The notes beneath the pieces are model-generated. The model was not told the origin of the DNA and made no database searches. It saw only the letters and a list, made by a program, of their open reading frames with translations. Positions 8,859 to 20,402 of a DNA stretch of 64,000 nt are shown piece by piece. The stretch is from Stutzerimonas kunmingensis (GTDB lineage: Bacteria > Pseudomonadota > Gammaproteobacteria > Pseudomonadales > Pseudomonadaceae), in assembly GCF_900114065.1 (NCBI RefSeq), contig NZ_FORS01000005.1:1-64000 (forward strand), in the 5' to 3' direction. A program made the translations under genes and the position numbers. How positions within the stretch are numbered: the first letter of the stretch is position 1; each line of letters begins with the position of its first letter.

Positions 8859-9764
8859 TCAGCCCTTGCCTTTGGTACGGGTCAGGTGCGGCCCGCCGTT
8901 CTTCTCCAGGTACTGGATGATCAGCCCGGCGACGTCCTTGCCGGTGGTCTCTTCGATGCCGGCCAGGCCCGGCGAGGAGTTGACCTCCATCACCAGCGGG
9001 CCATGGTTTGAGCGCAGGATGTCAACGCCGGCGACGTTCAAGCCCATCACCTTCGCCGCACGGATGGCGGTCATGCGTTCTTCCGGGGTGATCTTGATCA
9101 GGCTGGCGGAGCCGCCACGGTGCAGGTTGGAGCGGAACTCGCCGGGCTTGGCCTGGCGCTTCATCGCCGCGATGACCTTGTCGCCGACCACGAAGCAGCG
9201 GATGTCGGCGCCGCCGGCTTCCTTGATGTACTCCTGCACCATGATGTCCTGCTTGAGACCCATGAAGGCCTCGATCACCGATTCGGCCGCCTTCTCGGTT
9301 TCGCAGAGCACCACGCCGATGCCCTGGGTGCCCTCCAGTACCTTGATCACCAGGGGGGCGCCGTTGACCATCTGGATTAGATCGGGAATGTCGTCCGGCG
9401 AGTGGGCGAAGCCGGTCACGGGCAGGCCGACGCCGCGGCGCGACAGCAGTTGCAGCGCACGCAGCTTGTCCCGCGAGCGGGCGATGGCGACCGATTCGTT
9501 GAGCGGGAACACGCCCTGCATCTCGAACTGGCGCAGCACCGCACAGCCATAGAAGGTCACCGAGGCGCCGATGCGCGGGATCACCGCGTCGAAGCCGTCC
9601 AGCGGCTTGCCGCGGTAATGGATCTGCGGCTTGTGGCTGGCAATGTTCATGTACGCGCGTAGCGTATCGATCACCACCACCTCATGGCCCCGCTGCTGGC
9701 CGGCTTCGACCAGGCGTCGGGTGGAATACAGGCGCGGATTGCGCGACAGCACGGCGATTTTCAT
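8859..9764 (-). CDS. rimK: RimK ATP-grasp ligase (ribosomal protein S6 glutamylase)
   Basis: A 301-residue protein starting [20 protein letters not shown], almost exactly the length of E. coli RimK (300). ATP-grasp features include the glycine-rich loop GTQGIGVVL and the metal-binding EVNSSPGL near the C-terminus. By family knowledge it adds glutamate residues to the C-terminus of ribosomal protein S6. I placed the start at 9764 because ATG TGA overlap couples it to the upstream protease-like gene by 4 bases; a longer frame exists upstream but is the wrong frame of that gene. In pseudomonads this unit is linked to cyclic-di-GMP-dependent ribosome modification. Confidence 0.93.
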   Translation of the reverse strand: MKIAVLSRNPRLYSTRRLVEAGQQRGHEVVVIDTLRAYMNIASHKPQIHYRGKPLDGFDAVIPRIGASVTFYGCAVLRQFEMQGVFPLNESVAIARSRDKLRALQLLSRRGVGLPVTGFAHSPDDIPDLIQMVNGAPLVIKVLEGTQGIGVVLCETEKAAESVIEAFMGLKQDIMVQEYIKEAGGADIRCFVVGDKVIAAMKRQAKPGEFRSNLHRGGSASLIKITPEERMTAIRAAKVMGLNVAGVDILRSNHGPLVMEVNSSPGLAGIEETTGKDVAGLIIQYLEKNGGPHLTRTKGKG

Positions 9765-10228
9765 GGAGCACCGGAGGAAGTGAGAATCTGGGGTTTGTCT
9801 TGGATATAGGTTCGCGACGGATCGATCAGCCATTGCCCTTCGACCAGTGCCTTTGAACCGAGCAGCAGGCGATAACGCATGGTCTTGCGGCAGGTCAGGG
9901 TGAACTCCACCGGCCAGACATGACTGCCGAGTGCAAGCAATGTTCGCACCACGTAGCGCGTCTGCACCTGCCCGTTGGAACTCTTGATCAGCTTGCGCGT
10001 GACCAGCGGTGCCTCGCAGCGGTGGCGGCGCTGTACCAGCGTGCCCAGGTGGGCGGTGAATCGGACCCAGCGCTGACCGTCGCGTTCGAACTCGCTGATC
10101 TCGGTAGCATGCAGCGCCGATGTGCTGGCCCCGGTATCGACTTTCGCGCGCAGGCCCACCACGCCGAGATCCGGCAGGGCGATCCATTCACGCAGACCGA
10201 TCACGGTATGGGGGTCGAGTCTCTTCAA
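9761..10228 (-). CDS. rimB: Retropepsin-like RimB/zinc-dependent protease family protein
   Basis: A 155-residue protein with the aspartic-protease-like motif [14 protein letters not shown] (Asp31-Thr-Gly-Ala), which defines the RimB/ATP-dependent zinc protease family (DUF785). Length is typical. Its stop overlaps the rimK start by 4 bases. In Pseudomonas fluorescens RimB acts with RimK in S6 modification; a role here is inferred from that context. It is divergent from hslR across about 100 bp. Confidence 0.85.
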   Translation of the reverse strand: MKRLDPHTVIGLREWIALPDLGVVGLRAKVDTGASTSALHATEISEFERDGQRWVRFTAHLGTLVQRRHRCEAPLVTRKLIKSSNGQVQTRYVVRTLLALGSHVWPVEFTLTCRKTMRYRLLLGSKALVEGQWLIDPSRTYIQDKPQILTSSGAP

Positions 10229-10329
10229 TGGGAGCGTCCGAAGAATTTGCCGGCATTCTAGTCGGGGTGCATGACAACTGCATCCGTCTGTAACACCCTA
10301 GAACGACGTGTAGAGGATAGAGCTGGACG

Positions 10330-10728
10330 ATGGCCGAAAAAGACGACGACAAGGTGCGCCTGGACAAGTGGCTGTGGGCTGCGCGCTTCTTCAAGACCCG
10401 TGCGCTGGCCAAGGCGGCCATCGAGGGTGGCAAGGTGCACTGTCGTGGCGAGCGTTGCAAGCCGAGCAAGGAACCGAAGGTGGGCGACGAGCTGCTGATC
10501 CGCATCGGTTTCGACGAGCGCACGGTGGTCGTCCGCGCTTTGTCGGCGGTGCGCCGCGGAGCGCCCGAGGCGCAAACACTCTATGAGGAAACGCCGCAAA
10601 GCCTGGCCGCGCGCGAGGAAGCGGCGGCGCAGCGCAAGGCCGGCGCACTGGGGCTGCAGACCGATGGGCGGCCGAGCAAGAAGCAGCGCCGGCAGATCCA
10701 GTACCTGCGCGACTACAAACCGGACTGA
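10330..10728 (+). CDS. hslR: Hsp15, S4-domain ribosome-associated heat-shock protein
   Basis: A 132-residue, very basic protein. An S4 RNA-binding domain covers about residues 9-70 (VRLDKWLWAARFFKTRALAK, EGGKVHCRGERCKPSK). The C-terminal tail is Lys/Arg-rich. This matches E. coli Hsp15, which binds 50S subunits carrying stalled nascent chains. It precedes hslO, as in many gammaproteobacteria. Confidence 0.92.
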   Translation: MAEKDDDKVRLDKWLWAARFFKTRALAKAAIEGGKVHCRGERCKPSKEPKVGDELLIRIGFDERTVVVRALSAVRRGAPEAQTLYEETPQSLAAREEAAAQRKAGALGLQTDGRPSKKQRRQIQYLRDYKPD

Positions 10729-10781
10729 TCTTCGCAACGCTGGCGAGCTGCATCACTCACGAGGCCGTCCGGCAGCCGCCC

Positions 10782-10810
10782 TTGGTCCGGGCGGGCTTTG
10801 CGCCTAAAAT
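10782..10810 (+). promoter_or_regulatory. Sigma-70-like promoter before hslO
   Basis: TTGGTC (10782-10787), a 17-base spacer and TAAAAT (10805-10810) lie 36 bp before the hslO start. Spacing is ideal and both hexamers are near consensus. A heat-shock sigma-32 promoter is the alternative, but its CCCCAT-type -10 box is not seen. Confidence 0.45.
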
Positions 10811-10845
10811 CGCCGGCTTCCTCCGCCGTTCCAGCGAGCCCCGGC

Positions 10846-11733
10846 ATGTCCGACCAAACTCAGCGCTTTATCTTTGACGATTCCGACGTTCGCGGCGAAA
10901 TCGCCACGCTGGACGAAAGCTTCCAGCACGTGCTGGCCAAGCACACCTACCCCGAGCCCGTCGCCCAGCTGCTTGGCGAGCTGCTCGCCGCTGCCGCGCT
11001 GCTGGTCGGCACGCTCAAGTTCGACGGGCTGCTGATTCTCCAGGCGCGTTCCAGCGGAGCCGTCCCGCTGCTGATGGTCGAGTGCTCCAGTGCCCGGGAG
11101 GTGCGCGGCATCGCGCGCTATCACGCCGAGCAGATCGAGACGGGCGCAACGCTGGCCGAGTTGATGCCCGAGGGCATGCTGGCGATCACCGTCGACCCGG
11201 CCAACGGCCAGCGCTACCAGGGCATCGTCGGCCTGGACGGGGTCAACCTGGCGGAATGCCTGACCAACTACTTCGCTGCGTCCGAGCAGCTGCCGACGCG
11301 CTTCTGGCTCAATGCCGACAGCCGCCGGGCCTGTGGCCTGCTGTTACAGCAGCTGCCGGCCGATCGAATCAAGGATGCCGACGAGCGTGACGCCAGCTGG
11401 GAGCACCTGCGCACCCTGGCCGACACCCTGACGGCCGAGGAACTGCTCGGGTTGGATGCCGAGACGCTGTTGCACCGGCTCTACCATCAGGAGCAGCTGC
11501 GCCTGTTCGACGCGCTGCCGATCCGCTTTCGCTGCAGCTGCTCGCGGGAGCGCTCGGCCCGTGCGCTGATCAGCCTGGGCGAGGAAGACGCCCAGCAACT
11601 CGTGGTCGAGCAGGGCGGTGCGGTGAGCATCGATTGCCAGTTCTGCAACGAGAAGTACACCTATGATGCCGCGGACGTGGCCCAGCTTTTCGCCGGTGGC
11701 GGCAGCGACGCACCCTCGTGCACCCGTCATTGA
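10846..11733 (+). CDS. hslO: Hsp33 redox-regulated holdase chaperone
   Basis: A 295-residue protein starting [19 protein letters not shown]. Cysteines 230, 232, 264 and 267 form the C-X-C-X31-C-X2-C zinc switch near the C-terminus (CSC … CQFC). By family knowledge, oxidation releases zinc and turns the protein into a chaperone holdase in the cytoplasm. I chose the ATG at 10846 over an upstream in-frame start because it begins where Hsp33 homology begins. A promoter-like element lies just upstream. Confidence 0.95.
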   Translation: MSDQTQRFIFDDSDVRGEIATLDESFQHVLAKHTYPEPVAQLLGELLAAAALLVGTLKFDGLLILQARSSGAVPLLMVECSSAREVRGIARYHAEQIETGATLAELMPEGMLAITVDPANGQRYQGIVGLDGVNLAECLTNYFAASEQLPTRFWLNADSRRACGLLLQQLPADRIKDADERDASWEHLRTLADTLTAEELLGLDAETLLHRLYHQEQLRLFDALPIRFRCSCSRERSARALISLGEEDAQQLVVEQGGAVSIDCQFCNEKYTYDAADVAQLFAGGGSDAPSCTRH

Positions 11734-11954
11734 GCGGCGCCTGGCGCTCGGCGGCCATCCGCGGAGCGCCAGTACGCTAAGGAATGAGGCAGGGATGGAC
11801 CTGCAGCCAGCCAGTGAACTATTTGGCCATCACGGCCTCATACCCAGCGCGGTGCATTATCTGGCATAATCGCGCGCACTTTTTTCGATGTAGTTCGTCG
11901 CTCGGCGGGCTACAACAGCATGGAGGAATCGGCCCAAGGCCGACGGGAACACTC

Positions 11955-13499
11955 ATGACGCAAGCCACCAACGCCGTGTACACCGACATCAGCACCGCTC
12001 AACTGATTGAAGAAGCCGTCAAGCGCGGAGAGGGCGAACTGTCCGCCAATGGCTCTCTGGTGGTGAAGACCGGGCACCGCACGGGTCGTTCTCCGGCTGA
12101 CCGCTTTATCGTCGAAGAGCCCAGCACCCAGCACAAGATCGCCTGGGGCCCGATCAACCGTCCGTTCCCGGCCGGCAACTTCGAAGCACTGTGGAACCGC
12201 GTCGAAACCTACATCGCCGAGCGCGACAGCTTCGTCTCCTACGTCCATGTCGGTGCCGATCCCGAGCACTACCTGCCGGTCAAGATGACCACCGAAACCG
12301 CCTGGCACAACCTGTTCGGCCGTTGCCTGTTCATCACCCCGGAACAGTTCAACCAGGCTAGCCTGAGCGAGTGGCGCATCCTCAACGCACCGTTCTTCCA
12401 GTGCGTACCCGAGCGTGACGGCACCAATTCCGATGGCTGCGTGATCATCAACTTCGCCGAGAAGAAGGTGCTGATCGCCGGCATGCAGTACGCCGGTGAA
12501 ATGAAGAAAGCCATGTTCTCCGTGCAGAACTTCCTGCTGCCGGACGTCGACGTGCTGCCGATGCACTGTGCCGCCAACATCGGCGAAGATGGCGACACCA
12601 CTCTGTTCTTCGGTCTGTCCGGCACCGGCAAGACCACCCTGTCGGCCGACGAGAGCCGCTACCTGATCGGCGATGACGAGCACGGCTGGGGCGTTGGCCG
12701 CGTGTTCAACATCGAGGGTGGCTGCTACGCCAAGTGCATCGACCTGTCCGAGAAGAACGAGCCGGTGATCTGGAAGGCTATCAAGTTCGGCGCCGTGCTG
12801 GAGAACGTGGTCCTCGACGAACGCACCCGTCTGCCCGACTACGCCGACGCCAGCCTGACCCAGAACAGCCGCGCCGCGTACCCGCTGCAGCATGTCGAGA
12901 AGCGCTCCGAGAAGAACCTCGGCGGTGAGCCGAACGCGGTGATCTTCCTGACCTGCGACCTGACCGGCGTACTGCCGCCCGTGTCGATCCTGAACAACGA
13001 GCAGGCTGCCTACCACTTCCTGTCCGGCTACACCGCGCTGGTCGGTTCCACCGAAATGGGTTCGGGCAGCGGCATCAAGTCGACCTTCTCCACCTGCTTC
13101 GGCGCGCCGTTCTTCCCGCGTCCGGCTGGCGAGTACGCCGAGTTGCTGATCAAGCGTATCAACGGCTTTGGCTCCAAGGTCTACCTGGTCAACACCGGCT
13201 GGACCGGTGGTGGCTACGGCGTCGGCAAGCGCTTCAACATCCCGACCACCCGTGCGGTGATCGCGGCGATTCAGAGCGGCGCGCTGATCGGTGCCGAGAC
13301 CGAGCACCTGCCGATCATCAATCTGGACGTGCCGAAGGCCGTCGCCGGCGTCGATACCCAGCTGCTGAACCCGCGCAACACCTGGGCCGACAAGAGCGCC
13401 TACGACCAGGCCGCAAAGGAACTGGCAGCCAAGTTCGTCGAGAACTTCAAGAAGTTCGATGTCTCCGGCGCCATCCGCAACGCCGGCCCGCAGCTCTAA
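11955..13499 (+). CDS. pckA: Phosphoenolpyruvate carboxykinase (ATP)
   Basis: A 514-residue enzyme that converts oxaloacetate and ATP to phosphoenolpyruvate, the first step of gluconeogenesis. The kinase loop [11 protein letters not shown] starts at Gly220 (Lys226). Other family features include GDDEHGWG, the metal-binding region and the C-terminal [16 protein letters not shown]. The start at 11955 is preceded by GGAA-type bases; an in-frame extension upstream has no homology. A GCATAAT-like -10 box is seen near 11865. A strong intrinsic terminator follows. Confidence 0.96.
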   Translation: MTQATNAVYTDISTAQLIEEAVKRGEGELSANGSLVVKTGHRTGRSPADRFIVEEPSTQHKIAWGPINRPFPAGNFEALWNRVETYIAERDSFVSYVHVGADPEHYLPVKMTTETAWHNLFGRCLFITPEQFNQASLSEWRILNAPFFQCVPERDGTNSDGCVIINFAEKKVLIAGMQYAGEMKKAMFSVQNFLLPDVDVLPMHCAANIGEDGDTTLFFGLSGTGKTTLSADESRYLIGDDEHGWGVGRVFNIEGGCYAKCIDLSEKNEPVIWKAIKFGAVLENVVLDERTRLPDYADASLTQNSRAAYPLQHVEKRSEKNLGGEPNAVIFLTCDLTGVLPPVSILNNEQAAYHFLSGYTALVGSTEMGSGSGIKSTFSTCFGAPFFPRPAGEYAELLIKRINGFGSKVYLVNTGWTGGGYGVGKRFNIPTTRAVIAAIQSGALIGAETEHLPIINLDVPKAVAGVDTQLLNPRNTWADKSAYDQAAKELAAKFVENFKKFDVSGAIRNAGPQL

Positions 13500-13519
13500 G
13501 CTGCCTGCTGCGTGATTCG

Positions 13520-13546
13520 AAAAGCCGCCTCCGGGCGGCTTTTTCG
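13520..13546 (+). terminator. Rho-independent terminator of pckA
   Basis: AAAAGCCGCC, a short CCGG-containing loop and GGCGGCTTTTT form a GC-rich hairpin with a T run, 20 bp after the pckA stop. Confidence 0.9.
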
Positions 13547-13665
13547 TTTGTGCCGGGGGGGGGATTCGGATCAAAGGCGTCGATGATTCTTATCGGTCAA
13601 GGCGCATGGATTCGATTGGTCGGCGCCCTTAGCATGGCGCCACCTGTTGATCACGAGGAAGCGTC

Positions 13666-14268
13666 ATGAATACCGTAGAAGCCATCCGCACCCGTCGCGC
13701 CGTCAAAGTCTACGACCCGAGCTTCCAGCTCAGCCGGGAGGAGAAGGACGAGCTGCTGCAACTGGCACTGCTGGCACCCTCTGCCTTCAACCTGCAGCAC
13801 GTGCGCTTCGTCGAGGTGAGCGACCCTGAACTGCGGGCGCAGATCCGCGAGGTGGGCTGGAACCAGGCGCAGATGACCGATGCCTCGATGCTGGTGGTGA
13901 TCTGCGCGCAGGTCGACAGCTGGGAAAAGAATGTCCGCCGGGTCTGGGATGGTGCGCCAGGCGAGGTGCAGAACTTTATGGCCGGCGCCATCGATGCCTA
14001 CTACCGCGACAAGCCGCAGGTCCAGCGTGACGAAGCCATGCGCAGTTGCGGCCTGATGGCGCAGACGCTGATGCTCGCGGCACGGGCCAAGGGCCTGGAT
14101 TCCTGCCCGATGGATGGCTTCGATTTCGACGCGGTCGGCAAGCTGATCAACCTGCCGGACAACCATGTCATCGCGCTGATGGTTGCGGTGGGCAAGCGCG
14201 CTGCCGAGCCGAAGCCGCGGATCGGCAAGTTGCCGTTCGATGAGGTGGTGATTCGCGACCGCTTCTGA
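13666..14268 (+). CDS. Nitroreductase family protein (FMN-dependent)
   Basis: A 200-residue protein. The N-terminal IRTRRAVKVYD and the LAPSAFNLQHVRFVEV segment are the FMN-contacting signatures of the nitroreductase fold; the C-terminal part (MVAVGKRAAEPKPRI) also fits. The enzyme is predicted to use NAD(P)H to reduce quinone- or nitro-type substrates; the natural substrate is unknown. It lies where I recall PA5190 in P. aeruginosa, next to pckA. A GAGGAA ribosome site precedes the ATG. Confidence 0.85.
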   Translation: MNTVEAIRTRRAVKVYDPSFQLSREEKDELLQLALLAPSAFNLQHVRFVEVSDPELRAQIREVGWNQAQMTDASMLVVICAQVDSWEKNVRRVWDGAPGEVQNFMAGAIDAYYRDKPQVQRDEAMRSCGLMAQTLMLAARAKGLDSCPMDGFDFDAVGKLINLPDNHVIALMVAVGKRAAEPKPRIGKLPFDEVVIRDRF

Positions 14269-14278
14269 GTCTTCTGGC

Positions 14279-14301
14279 GAAGGGCGCGTAATGCGCCCTT
14301 C
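14279..14301 (+). terminator. Hairpin after the nitroreductase gene
   Basis: GAAGGGCGC (14279-14287) pairs perfectly with GCGCCCTTC (14293-14301) around a 5-base loop, 10 bp past the stop. There is no T run, so termination is plausible but not certain. Confidence 0.55.
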
Positions 14302-14479
14302 CGCCTGGGCCAGCTGGCCGCCAACTTTGCCCACCTCAAAGTCCCATCCGGCCCGCCCAGGGCCATCGCTGGGCTGATGGCCACGCGCTCCGACGACTGG
14401 CCGCACATGTCAGCCGCTTTGCAGTACCGTCTCCCTCCTTTTGCTACCCTCCGGCCTCCAGTCAAAGGAGTGACTCAGC

Positions 14480-16420
14480 ATGATCGAACAGACCCTCGCC
14501 GCCACATTCGGCTACGACGGCTTCCGCCCCGGCCAGGAGCGGGCCATCCGTGCCGTGGTGGCCGGCCGCTCGGCGGCGGCGATCTTTCCCACCGGCTCGG
14601 GCAAATCCCTGTGCTATCAACTGCCGGCATTGTTGTTGCCGCATCTGACCCTGGTGGTTTCGCCCTTGCTGGCGCTAATGCAGGACCAGCTGGCGTTCCT
14701 GCACCGGCACGGCATCGCGGCGGCAAGCATCGATTCGGCGCAGAGCCGCGAGCAGGCCAGCGAAACCATGGCCCGCGCCAAGTCCGGTGAACTGAAGATC
14801 CTGATGGTCTCGGTGGAGCGGCTGAAGAACGAACGCTTCCGTAACTTCATCAGCCAGGTGCCGATCTCGCTGCTGGTCGTCGATGAGGCGCACTGCATCT
14901 CCGAATGGGGGCACAACTTCCGCCCGGATTACCTCAAGCTTCCCGACTACCAGCGTCAATTCAATATCCCGCAGGTGCTGCTGCTGACCGCCACGGCGAC
15001 ACCGCCGGTGATCGCCGATATGCAGGCCAAATTCTCGATTGCGCCGGACGACGTGGTGACTACCGGCTTCTACCGGCCCAACCTCAATCTGCTGGTGGAG
15101 CCGGTCAGCGGCTTCAACAAGCAGCGCCGGTTGGTGGAATGGCTGGGCGACAAGAGCGGCCAGCCCATCATCGTCTACGTCACCCAGCAGAAGACCGCCG
15201 AACAGATTGCCGAGCACCTGGCGCAGCGCGGCTTCCCGGCCAGCGCCTATCACGCGGGTATGGCGCACGAGCTGCGCGAATCGATCCAGCGCCGCTTCAT
15301 GGCGGGCGAGCTGAACTGCATCGTCGCTACCATCGCCTTCGGCATGGGCATCGACAAGGCGGACATCCGCAACGTGGTGCACTACGACCTGCCCAAGTCG
15401 GTGGAAAATTACAGTCAGGAAATCGGTCGGGCAGGGCGCGACGGCAATGCTTCGGATTGTCTGGTGCTGGCCAACCGGGACAGCCTCAGCGTGCTGCAGA
15501 ATTTTGTCTATGGCGACACACCGGAGCGCGAGGGCATCCGCTGCGTGCTCGACGAGCTGCTGCAGGCGGCTGCTCCTGATCAAAAGGGCAGCGGACAGTG
15601 GGAGCTGATGCTCAACCAGCTATCGGACCAGAGCAACATCCGCCAGCTGCCGCTGAAAACCCTGCTGGTGCAGCTGGAGCTGCGCGGCATCATCGCGCCA
15701 CGCTTCGCCTATTTCGCCGAATACCGCTTCAAGTACCTGCTCGAACCCGAGGTGCTGGTGGCGAAATTCGAAGGTGAGCGGCGGCAGTTCGTCGAGGCCA
15801 TCGTGCACAGCTCGGCGCGGGCAAGGACCTGGTGCACGCTGGATTTCGATGCACTCTACCAGCGGCACGGTGCGGACCGTGGGCGGGTGGTAAAGGCTCT
15901 GGAGTACTTCCAGGAAAAGGGCTGGATCGAGCTGGAGAGCAAGCAGATGACCGACGTCTATGCGCTGCTCGATCCATCCTTCGACGCAGAGGGTTTGAGC
16001 ATTGAACTGCATGAATACTTCAAGCAGCACGAAGCGAGCGAGATCACCCGTATCGACAACATGCTGGCGCTGTTCGAATCCAGTGAATGCCTGAGCCAGC
16101 GGTTGGCCGGGTATTTCGGTGACTTGCAGGCGCCGCAGCACTGCGGGCATTGCTCTGTCTGCAACGGACAGGTCGCGAAACTGCCGGAACCGCCGGCAAT
16201 GGCGCCGCTGGAACAGATTGACCTGGCCGCCCGCTGCGCCGAATTCAGTCAGCGCTTCGCGCAGCTGAAGGGCGGTGCGCCCAGCGCCGAGTGCCTGACG
16301 CGCTTTCTCTGCGGCATCAGCGTGCCGGTGTTCACCAAGCTCAAGGCGCGCCAGATCCCCGGTTTCGCCTCGCTGGAGGCTTATCCCTACGCCGAGGTTC
16401 GCGCGCGCCTAGCTGGTTAG
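14480..16420 (+). CDS. recQ: RecQ-family ATP-dependent DNA helicase
   Basis: A 646-residue superfamily 2 helicase. Walker A is TGSGKS (Thr38-Ser43), the DEAH box is at 135-138, and the RecQ-specific loop follows ([13 protein letters not shown]). Motif VI is [11 protein letters not shown] zinc-binding knuckle CGHCSVC lies in the C-terminal third. No clear HRDC domain is visible at the end, so the C-terminus departs from E. coli RecQ (about 610 residues). It would unwind DNA 3' to 5' in repair and recombination. AAAGGAG precedes the ATG. Its stop overlaps the stop of the convergent chemoreceptor gene by 4 bases. A second, canonical recQ elsewhere in the genome is possible. Confidence 0.85.
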   Translation: MIEQTLAATFGYDGFRPGQERAIRAVVAGRSAAAIFPTGSGKSLCYQLPALLLPHLTLVVSPLLALMQDQLAFLHRHGIAAASIDSAQSREQASETMARAKSGELKILMVSVERLKNERFRNFISQVPISLLVVDEAHCISEWGHNFRPDYLKLPDYQRQFNIPQVLLLTATATPPVIADMQAKFSIAPDDVVTTGFYRPNLNLLVEPVSGFNKQRRLVEWLGDKSGQPIIVYVTQQKTAEQIAEHLAQRGFPASAYHAGMAHELRESIQRRFMAGELNCIVATIAFGMGIDKADIRNVVHYDLPKSVENYSQEIGRAGRDGNASDCLVLANRDSLSVLQNFVYGDTPEREGIRCVLDELLQAAAPDQKGSGQWELMLNQLSDQSNIRQLPLKTLLVQLELRGIIAPRFAYFAEYRFKYLLEPEVLVAKFEGERRQFVEAIVHSSARARTWCTLDFDALYQRHGADRGRVVKALEYFQEKGWIELESKQMTDVYALLDPSFDAEGLSIELHEYFKQHEASEITRIDNMLALFESSECLSQRLAGYFGDLQAPQHCGHCSVCNGQVAKLPEPPAMAPLEQIDLAARCAEFSQRFAQLKGGAPSAECLTRFLCGISVPVFTKLKARQIPGFASLEAYPYAEVRARLAG

Positions 16421-18438
16421 CGCGCGGTCAGGCCAATCAGCCGGTCGGCGACGCCCTTGGTCTGGCGTGAGGTGCCAGCGGTGAGGTTGCTCGAGTTCTC
16501 CAGTGCATCGAGCAGCCCGGTCAGCGAGCCGACACCGGCCGATTGCGTCTCGATGTGTTGCGCCACCGCGCGAATCTCGCTGGCCAGGCGGTCGATGTCG
16601 GTGCCGATTTCCTCGGCGTTCTTGCCGGTGATCTCGGCCAGCTTACGTACCTCGTCGGCCACCACCGCAAAACCGCGGCCCATGTCGCCGGCGCGCGCCG
16701 CCTCGATCGCCGCATTGAGCGCCAGCAGGTTGGTCTGCCCGGCGATCTGCTGGATGGTCTGCACCACCGACTGGATGCGCTGACTGGACTGCGCCAGGTC
16801 GCGGGCGCTGCTGACCACCTCGTCGGCCTGGTGGACCATCTGCTTGACCGAGCTGCCGGCCTGTTCGATGACAGTGCCCTGCTGGTTGATGTTCAGCGTC
16901 AGGTCGTCCATCGAGCCGTGCAGCTCGTTGGCGCACTGGCTCAGCTGCTCGGACATGGACTGCCGCTCATGGTCGGCCTGAGACAGCACCTGGCCAAGGT
17001 CGGCCAGACCACGGAATACCGGGCGGATGTGCTCATCCAGCCCGCTGACGTCCACGGCGCTGCTGTAATCCTGGCGCTTGAACTGCTCGATCTGCTTGAC
17101 CACCACCTGGCTGAGGCCGGTTAGCTTCTTGATCTGTCGGCGCAGGAAGAACGCTTTGAACTCACCGTGATAAGCGATGAAGTTGTCGGTGTACTCGTCG
17201 TGAAATTCGTCCTTGCCGTTGGTGCGAAAGAAAAACACAGCGGTCAGCGTCTGATTGAGGTTGAGGCCGAGAATCTCGCCGAAGGTCGAGTAACCGGCCA
17301 CCGGTACGTCATCGAACACCGGGTCCATGCCGCCCAGTGCCTGCTCGTTGTTCAGCCGGCGCAAGATGCAGTCGTTGAGGATGCCCACCAACGGTTTGCC
17401 GGGTTTGTTCTGCATGAATCGTTGATAGTCGCGGCGGGTGGTTTCGGCCAGCGGCGTGCGCTTGACCATGATCAGCTCCTCGCCGGGCGCGACGTCGCAG
17501 AACAGGTGGACGCGTTCGTTGGCGAAGTCGATCTGCGAGATCGAGCGGACGAACACTTCCTCGCCGACGCGAATGGCGAAGGAGTAGTCCGAGAGCCGCT
17601 GCTCCAGCTCCTGCGGCGCGCATTTGAGCGCCTCGCACAGCGCCTGGACCATGGTGCGGATGTTGCCGCGAGCGTCGACCACCTGGCTGATGTAGCGGTC
17701 TTCCAGGGACGCGCTGAGTACGCTCAGGCTCAGTGGCGTCGGTTCGAAGTTCTGGCTCTTGAACACACCGAAGCGTACGTCCCGCGCGCACTTGAGAAAG
17801 ACGATCAGCGCGTGGTTCTGGTAGCTGCGTTTGCCGTCATGCAGCTGGGTCTTCTGAAAATCCAGCTTGCCACCGGCTGAGCCGCCGACGAACAGGCAGG
17901 GAAAGCGCCCGGATTCGTAGAGCGCCTCCATGAAGAAGGATTCCGAAGCGGAGAGACCATCGAAGAAGATGTTGGCCAAGGTGTCGCGGTAATCGATCTT
18001 CATCGACACCTGCACCCGCTTGATCGACGCCGTGAGGCGCGCGATGCGCTCGCTCATCGACAGTCGCTGACCCTGGCCACGGATGTCCTCGCACTCCAGC
18101 GGCACACGAACGATCTCGGCGGCGGCGATGACGCTGGCGTCGAACAGCTGCAACACCACCCGATCCCACTGCGCGCCGGTCGCACAATAAAGCCGCTGGC
18201 CTTCGCTCGACAGCTCGCCCGCGGTGGTACACAGGCTGATCGTCGCCTGCGGAAAGCGCTGCGCTATCTGCCTGGCGACCTCATCCAGATCCACGTGCGG
18301 CGAGACGAAACCGGCAATGTAGGTCGGGTTGAAGCGCAGGGTGGCGAGCTGCTGGGCAAGCTGGTGAGCCGAGCAGAGCAGGCTCGCCGTGCCGCTGGAT
18401 TGCGTGTGGCCTGGCTTGAATCGGGAGAGCGAAATCAT
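16417..18438 (-). CDS. Cytoplasmic FIST-domain chemoreceptor (methyl-accepting protein)
   Basis: A 673-residue protein starting [13 protein letters not shown]. The first 400 residues are FIST_N plus FIST_C ([44 protein letters not shown]), a sensory module proposed to bind small ligands such as amino acids. The C-terminal part is an MCP signalling domain with the hairpin-tip sequence [20 protein letters not shown]. No membrane helix is seen, so it should be soluble. A longer upstream start (18489) is possible but adds residues without homology. It is divergent from a second receptor gene at 18768. Confidence 0.85.
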   Translation of the reverse strand: MISLSRFKPGHTQSSGTASLLCSAHQLAQQLATLRFNPTYIAGFVSPHVDLDEVARQIAQRFPQATISLCTTAGELSSEGQRLYCATGAQWDRVVLQLFDASVIAAAEIVRVPLECEDIRGQGQRLSMSERIARLTASIKRVQVSMKIDYRDTLANIFFDGLSASESFFMEALYESGRFPCLFVGGSAGGKLDFQKTQLHDGKRSYQNHALIVFLKCARDVRFGVFKSQNFEPTPLSLSVLSASLEDRYISQVVDARGNIRTMVQALCEALKCAPQELEQRLSDYSFAIRVGEEVFVRSISQIDFANERVHLFCDVAPGEELIMVKRTPLAETTRRDYQRFMQNKPGKPLVGILNDCILRRLNNEQALGGMDPVFDDVPVAGYSTFGEILGLNLNQTLTAVFFFRTNGKDEFHDEYTDNFIAYHGEFKAFFLRRQIKKLTGLSQVVVKQIEQFKRQDYSSAVDVSGLDEHIRPVFRGLADLGQVLSQADHERQSMSEQLSQCANELHGSMDDLTLNINQQGTVIEQAGSSVKQMVHQADEVVSSARDLAQSSQRIQSVVQTIQQIAGQTNLLALNAAIEAARAGDMGRGFAVVADEVRKLAEITGKNAEEIGTDIDRLASEIRAVAQHIETQSAGVGSLTGLLDALENSSNLTAGTSRQTKGVADRLIGLTAR

Positions 18439-18767
18439 GGGCGTTACTCGCTTGAGGAAGGGAAGCGGGAAACTCGGCCGCTCCCGCACTGATCAGCCGT
18501 CGATCAGAGGCTACATTTTTTGTTATCGGCACCCCGGCCGCGAGCTGCATGCCCGTTCGGCGCCGTCACCGTCAGCCACGTTATCGGCCGCCGGATCGAA
18601 GATCGACATGCAACCATGGTCTTCATCCGGAAGTACTGGGTGAGGCGGCGATTCCTCTTGATGTGGCGCAACGGAAGTCGCGCGCGGCTGTGCAATTGTC
18701 GACCGGTGACCTGTTGCCGCAGTTGTTGTAGCCGATAGCCAAGGAAAGCCTCTCGAGGAGCGACGCC
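18439..18767. other. Intergenic region between divergent chemoreceptor genes
   Basis: This 329-bp gap separates two oppositely oriented receptor genes. Short A/T-rich text (CATTTTTTGTTATC near 18510) could belong to the promoter of the FIST receptor. No RNA gene, repeat or convincing small coding gene is seen. Confidence 0.4.
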
Positions 18768-20402
18768 ATGCCCCGCCTGTTCACCGATCTTGGATTTTGC
18801 TGGAAGATCACCCTGCCCATTGCCGCTCTGGCGCTGTTGCTGGTGCTGATGGGCGTTTTCGGGATGCGTGGCATCGAACGCGTGACCGACTCCAGCGAGG
18901 TCTTGGGAACGCGCCATCTGCCGGCCATCGGCTTGCTGCTCAATGCCGATCGCGACCTGTATCAGGCCTTTGTCGCCGAGCGTAGCCTGCTCGACAGCGA
19001 TGCTGGCGACCATGTGCAGGCACTCAGGGCCAGCCATGCGGAAAACCTCAAGCAAGCCTACGACCGCGTGCAGAAGTACGCAGCCATGCAACCGGGCGCC
19101 GAGGCGCTGGCGCTGGTCGAGCAGTTCAATGGCGGCTTTCAGCAGTGGTCCGCGCTATCGCAGCGGGTCATCGAGCAGGTCGATCTCGATCCTCAGGCCG
19201 CCAGCGCGCTGAGCTTCGGTGACAGCGAGGTGCGCTTCGATGCCATGCGCGATGCCATCGACAAACTCGGCGAACTCGAAGGCGCAGCCGCCGAGGCCGA
19301 GGGCGCGGCGGCGATCGCCGAAGGCGCCGCCACATCCAGGCAGCAGACCGCGGTGCTGATCATCGGCCTGCTGGGCTGCGTGCTGTTGATACTGGGTTTG
19401 CCGATGGTGGTGTTGCATCCGATGCGCCGACTGCTCGATCGCCTGAAGCAGATCGCCGATGGCGATGGCGACCTGCGCGCCCGCCTGGAGGTGCATTCGG
19501 CTGACGAGCTGGGCCAGCTCGGCAACGCCTTCAACCGTTTTCTCGACAAACTGCAGCCGCTGATTGCCGAGGTCGGACGGGTTACCGCTGAGGTCGAGAC
19601 CGCCGCGCGCGGCATGGCGGCAATGGCTGAAACCAACGATCAGCTGATCAGCAGCGAACACGCCGCGGTCGATCAGGTGACCACCGCCGCGACCGAGATG
19701 AGCGCGGCGGTGCATGAAGTCGCGCTCAATGCGCAGAACGCGTCGGACGCCGCGCGTGCGGCGGAAACCCAGTCGCGCCAGGGCGCGTCGGTGGTCAGCA
19801 GTACCATCCAGTCCATCCGCCAGCTGGCCGGGGAGGTCGAAGGCGCTTCGCAGATCATCGGTGCGCTTGCCGAGGAAACCGCCAGCATCGGCGCGGTGCT
19901 CGAAGTGATTCGCGGCATCGCCGAGCAGACCAATCTGCTCGCGCTCAACGCCGCCATCGAGGCCGCGCGCGCCGGTGAGCAGGGCCGCGGTTTCGCCGTG
20001 GTGGCCGACGAGGTACGGGCGCTGGCCGCGCGCACACAGGATTCGACCAAGGATATCCAGGCGCGCATCGAGCGCTTGCAGAGCGGCGTCGACAAGGCCG
20101 TGCAGGCCATGCAGAACGGCAGCGACAAGGCGCGAGACAGCGTCGAGCGGGCATCCGGCGTCGATCAGGTGCTGGCGGAAACGTCCGTGTCGGTGCAGCG
20201 GATCAATGACATGGCCGCCCAGATCGCCACGGCGTGCGAGGAGCAGAGCAGCGTTACCGAGGAAATCGCGCGCAACATCACCGATATCCGTGACCTGTCC
20301 AACGAGGCGGCCACTTATTCCTCGCAGAGCATGCTCGCCAGTCAACAGCTGTCCGGGCTGTCGAAGACGCTGGCGGAACTGGTTGGCCGTTTTCGTACCT
20401 GA
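18768..20402 (+). CDS. Membrane methyl-accepting chemotaxis protein
   Basis: A 544-residue receptor. Membrane helices lie at about 12-33 and 194-216, with a periplasmic helical sensor of about 160 residues between them. An Ala/Glu/Gly-rich segment ([16 protein letters not shown]) just before the second helix is unusual. HAMP spans about 217-270, and the MCP signalling domain contains [20 protein letters not shown]. The ligand is unknown. A GAGGAG ribosome site lies just upstream. Its TGA stop is the first unit of a heptanucleotide tandem repeat. Confidence 0.9.
   Translation: MPRLFTDLGFCWKITLPIAALALLLVLMGVFGMRGIERVTDSSEVLGTRHLPAIGLLLNADRDLYQAFVAERSLLDSDAGDHVQALRASHAENLKQAYDRVQKYAAMQPGAEALALVEQFNGGFQQWSALSQRVIEQVDLDPQAASALSFGDSEVRFDAMRDAIDKLGELEGAAAEAEGAAAIAEGAATSRQQTAVLIIGLLGCVLLILGLPMVVLHPMRRLLDRLKQIADGDGDLRARLEVHSADELGQLGNAFNRFLDKLQPLIAEVGRVTAEVETAARGMAAMAETNDQLISSEHAAVDQVTTAATEMSAAVHEVALNAQNASDAARAAETQSRQGASVVSSTIQSIRQLAGEVEGASQIIGALAEETASIGAVLEVIRGIAEQTNLLALNAAIEAARAGEQGRGFAVVADEVRALAARTQDSTKDIQARIERLQSGVDKAVQAMQNGSDKARDSVERASGVDQVLAETSVSVQRINDMAAQIATACEEQSSVTEEIARNITDIRDLSNEAATYSSQSMLASQQLSGLSKTLAELVGRFRT

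Noticed and set aside
11910-13574. 554-codon minus-strand frame opposite pckA
   Set aside because: It mirrors pckA codon structure, and its translation shows no recognisable domain.
18504-19091. 195-codon minus-strand frame before the second chemoreceptor
   Set aside because: Most of it is antisense to the receptor's sensor domain; the rest is promoter region, with no motif.
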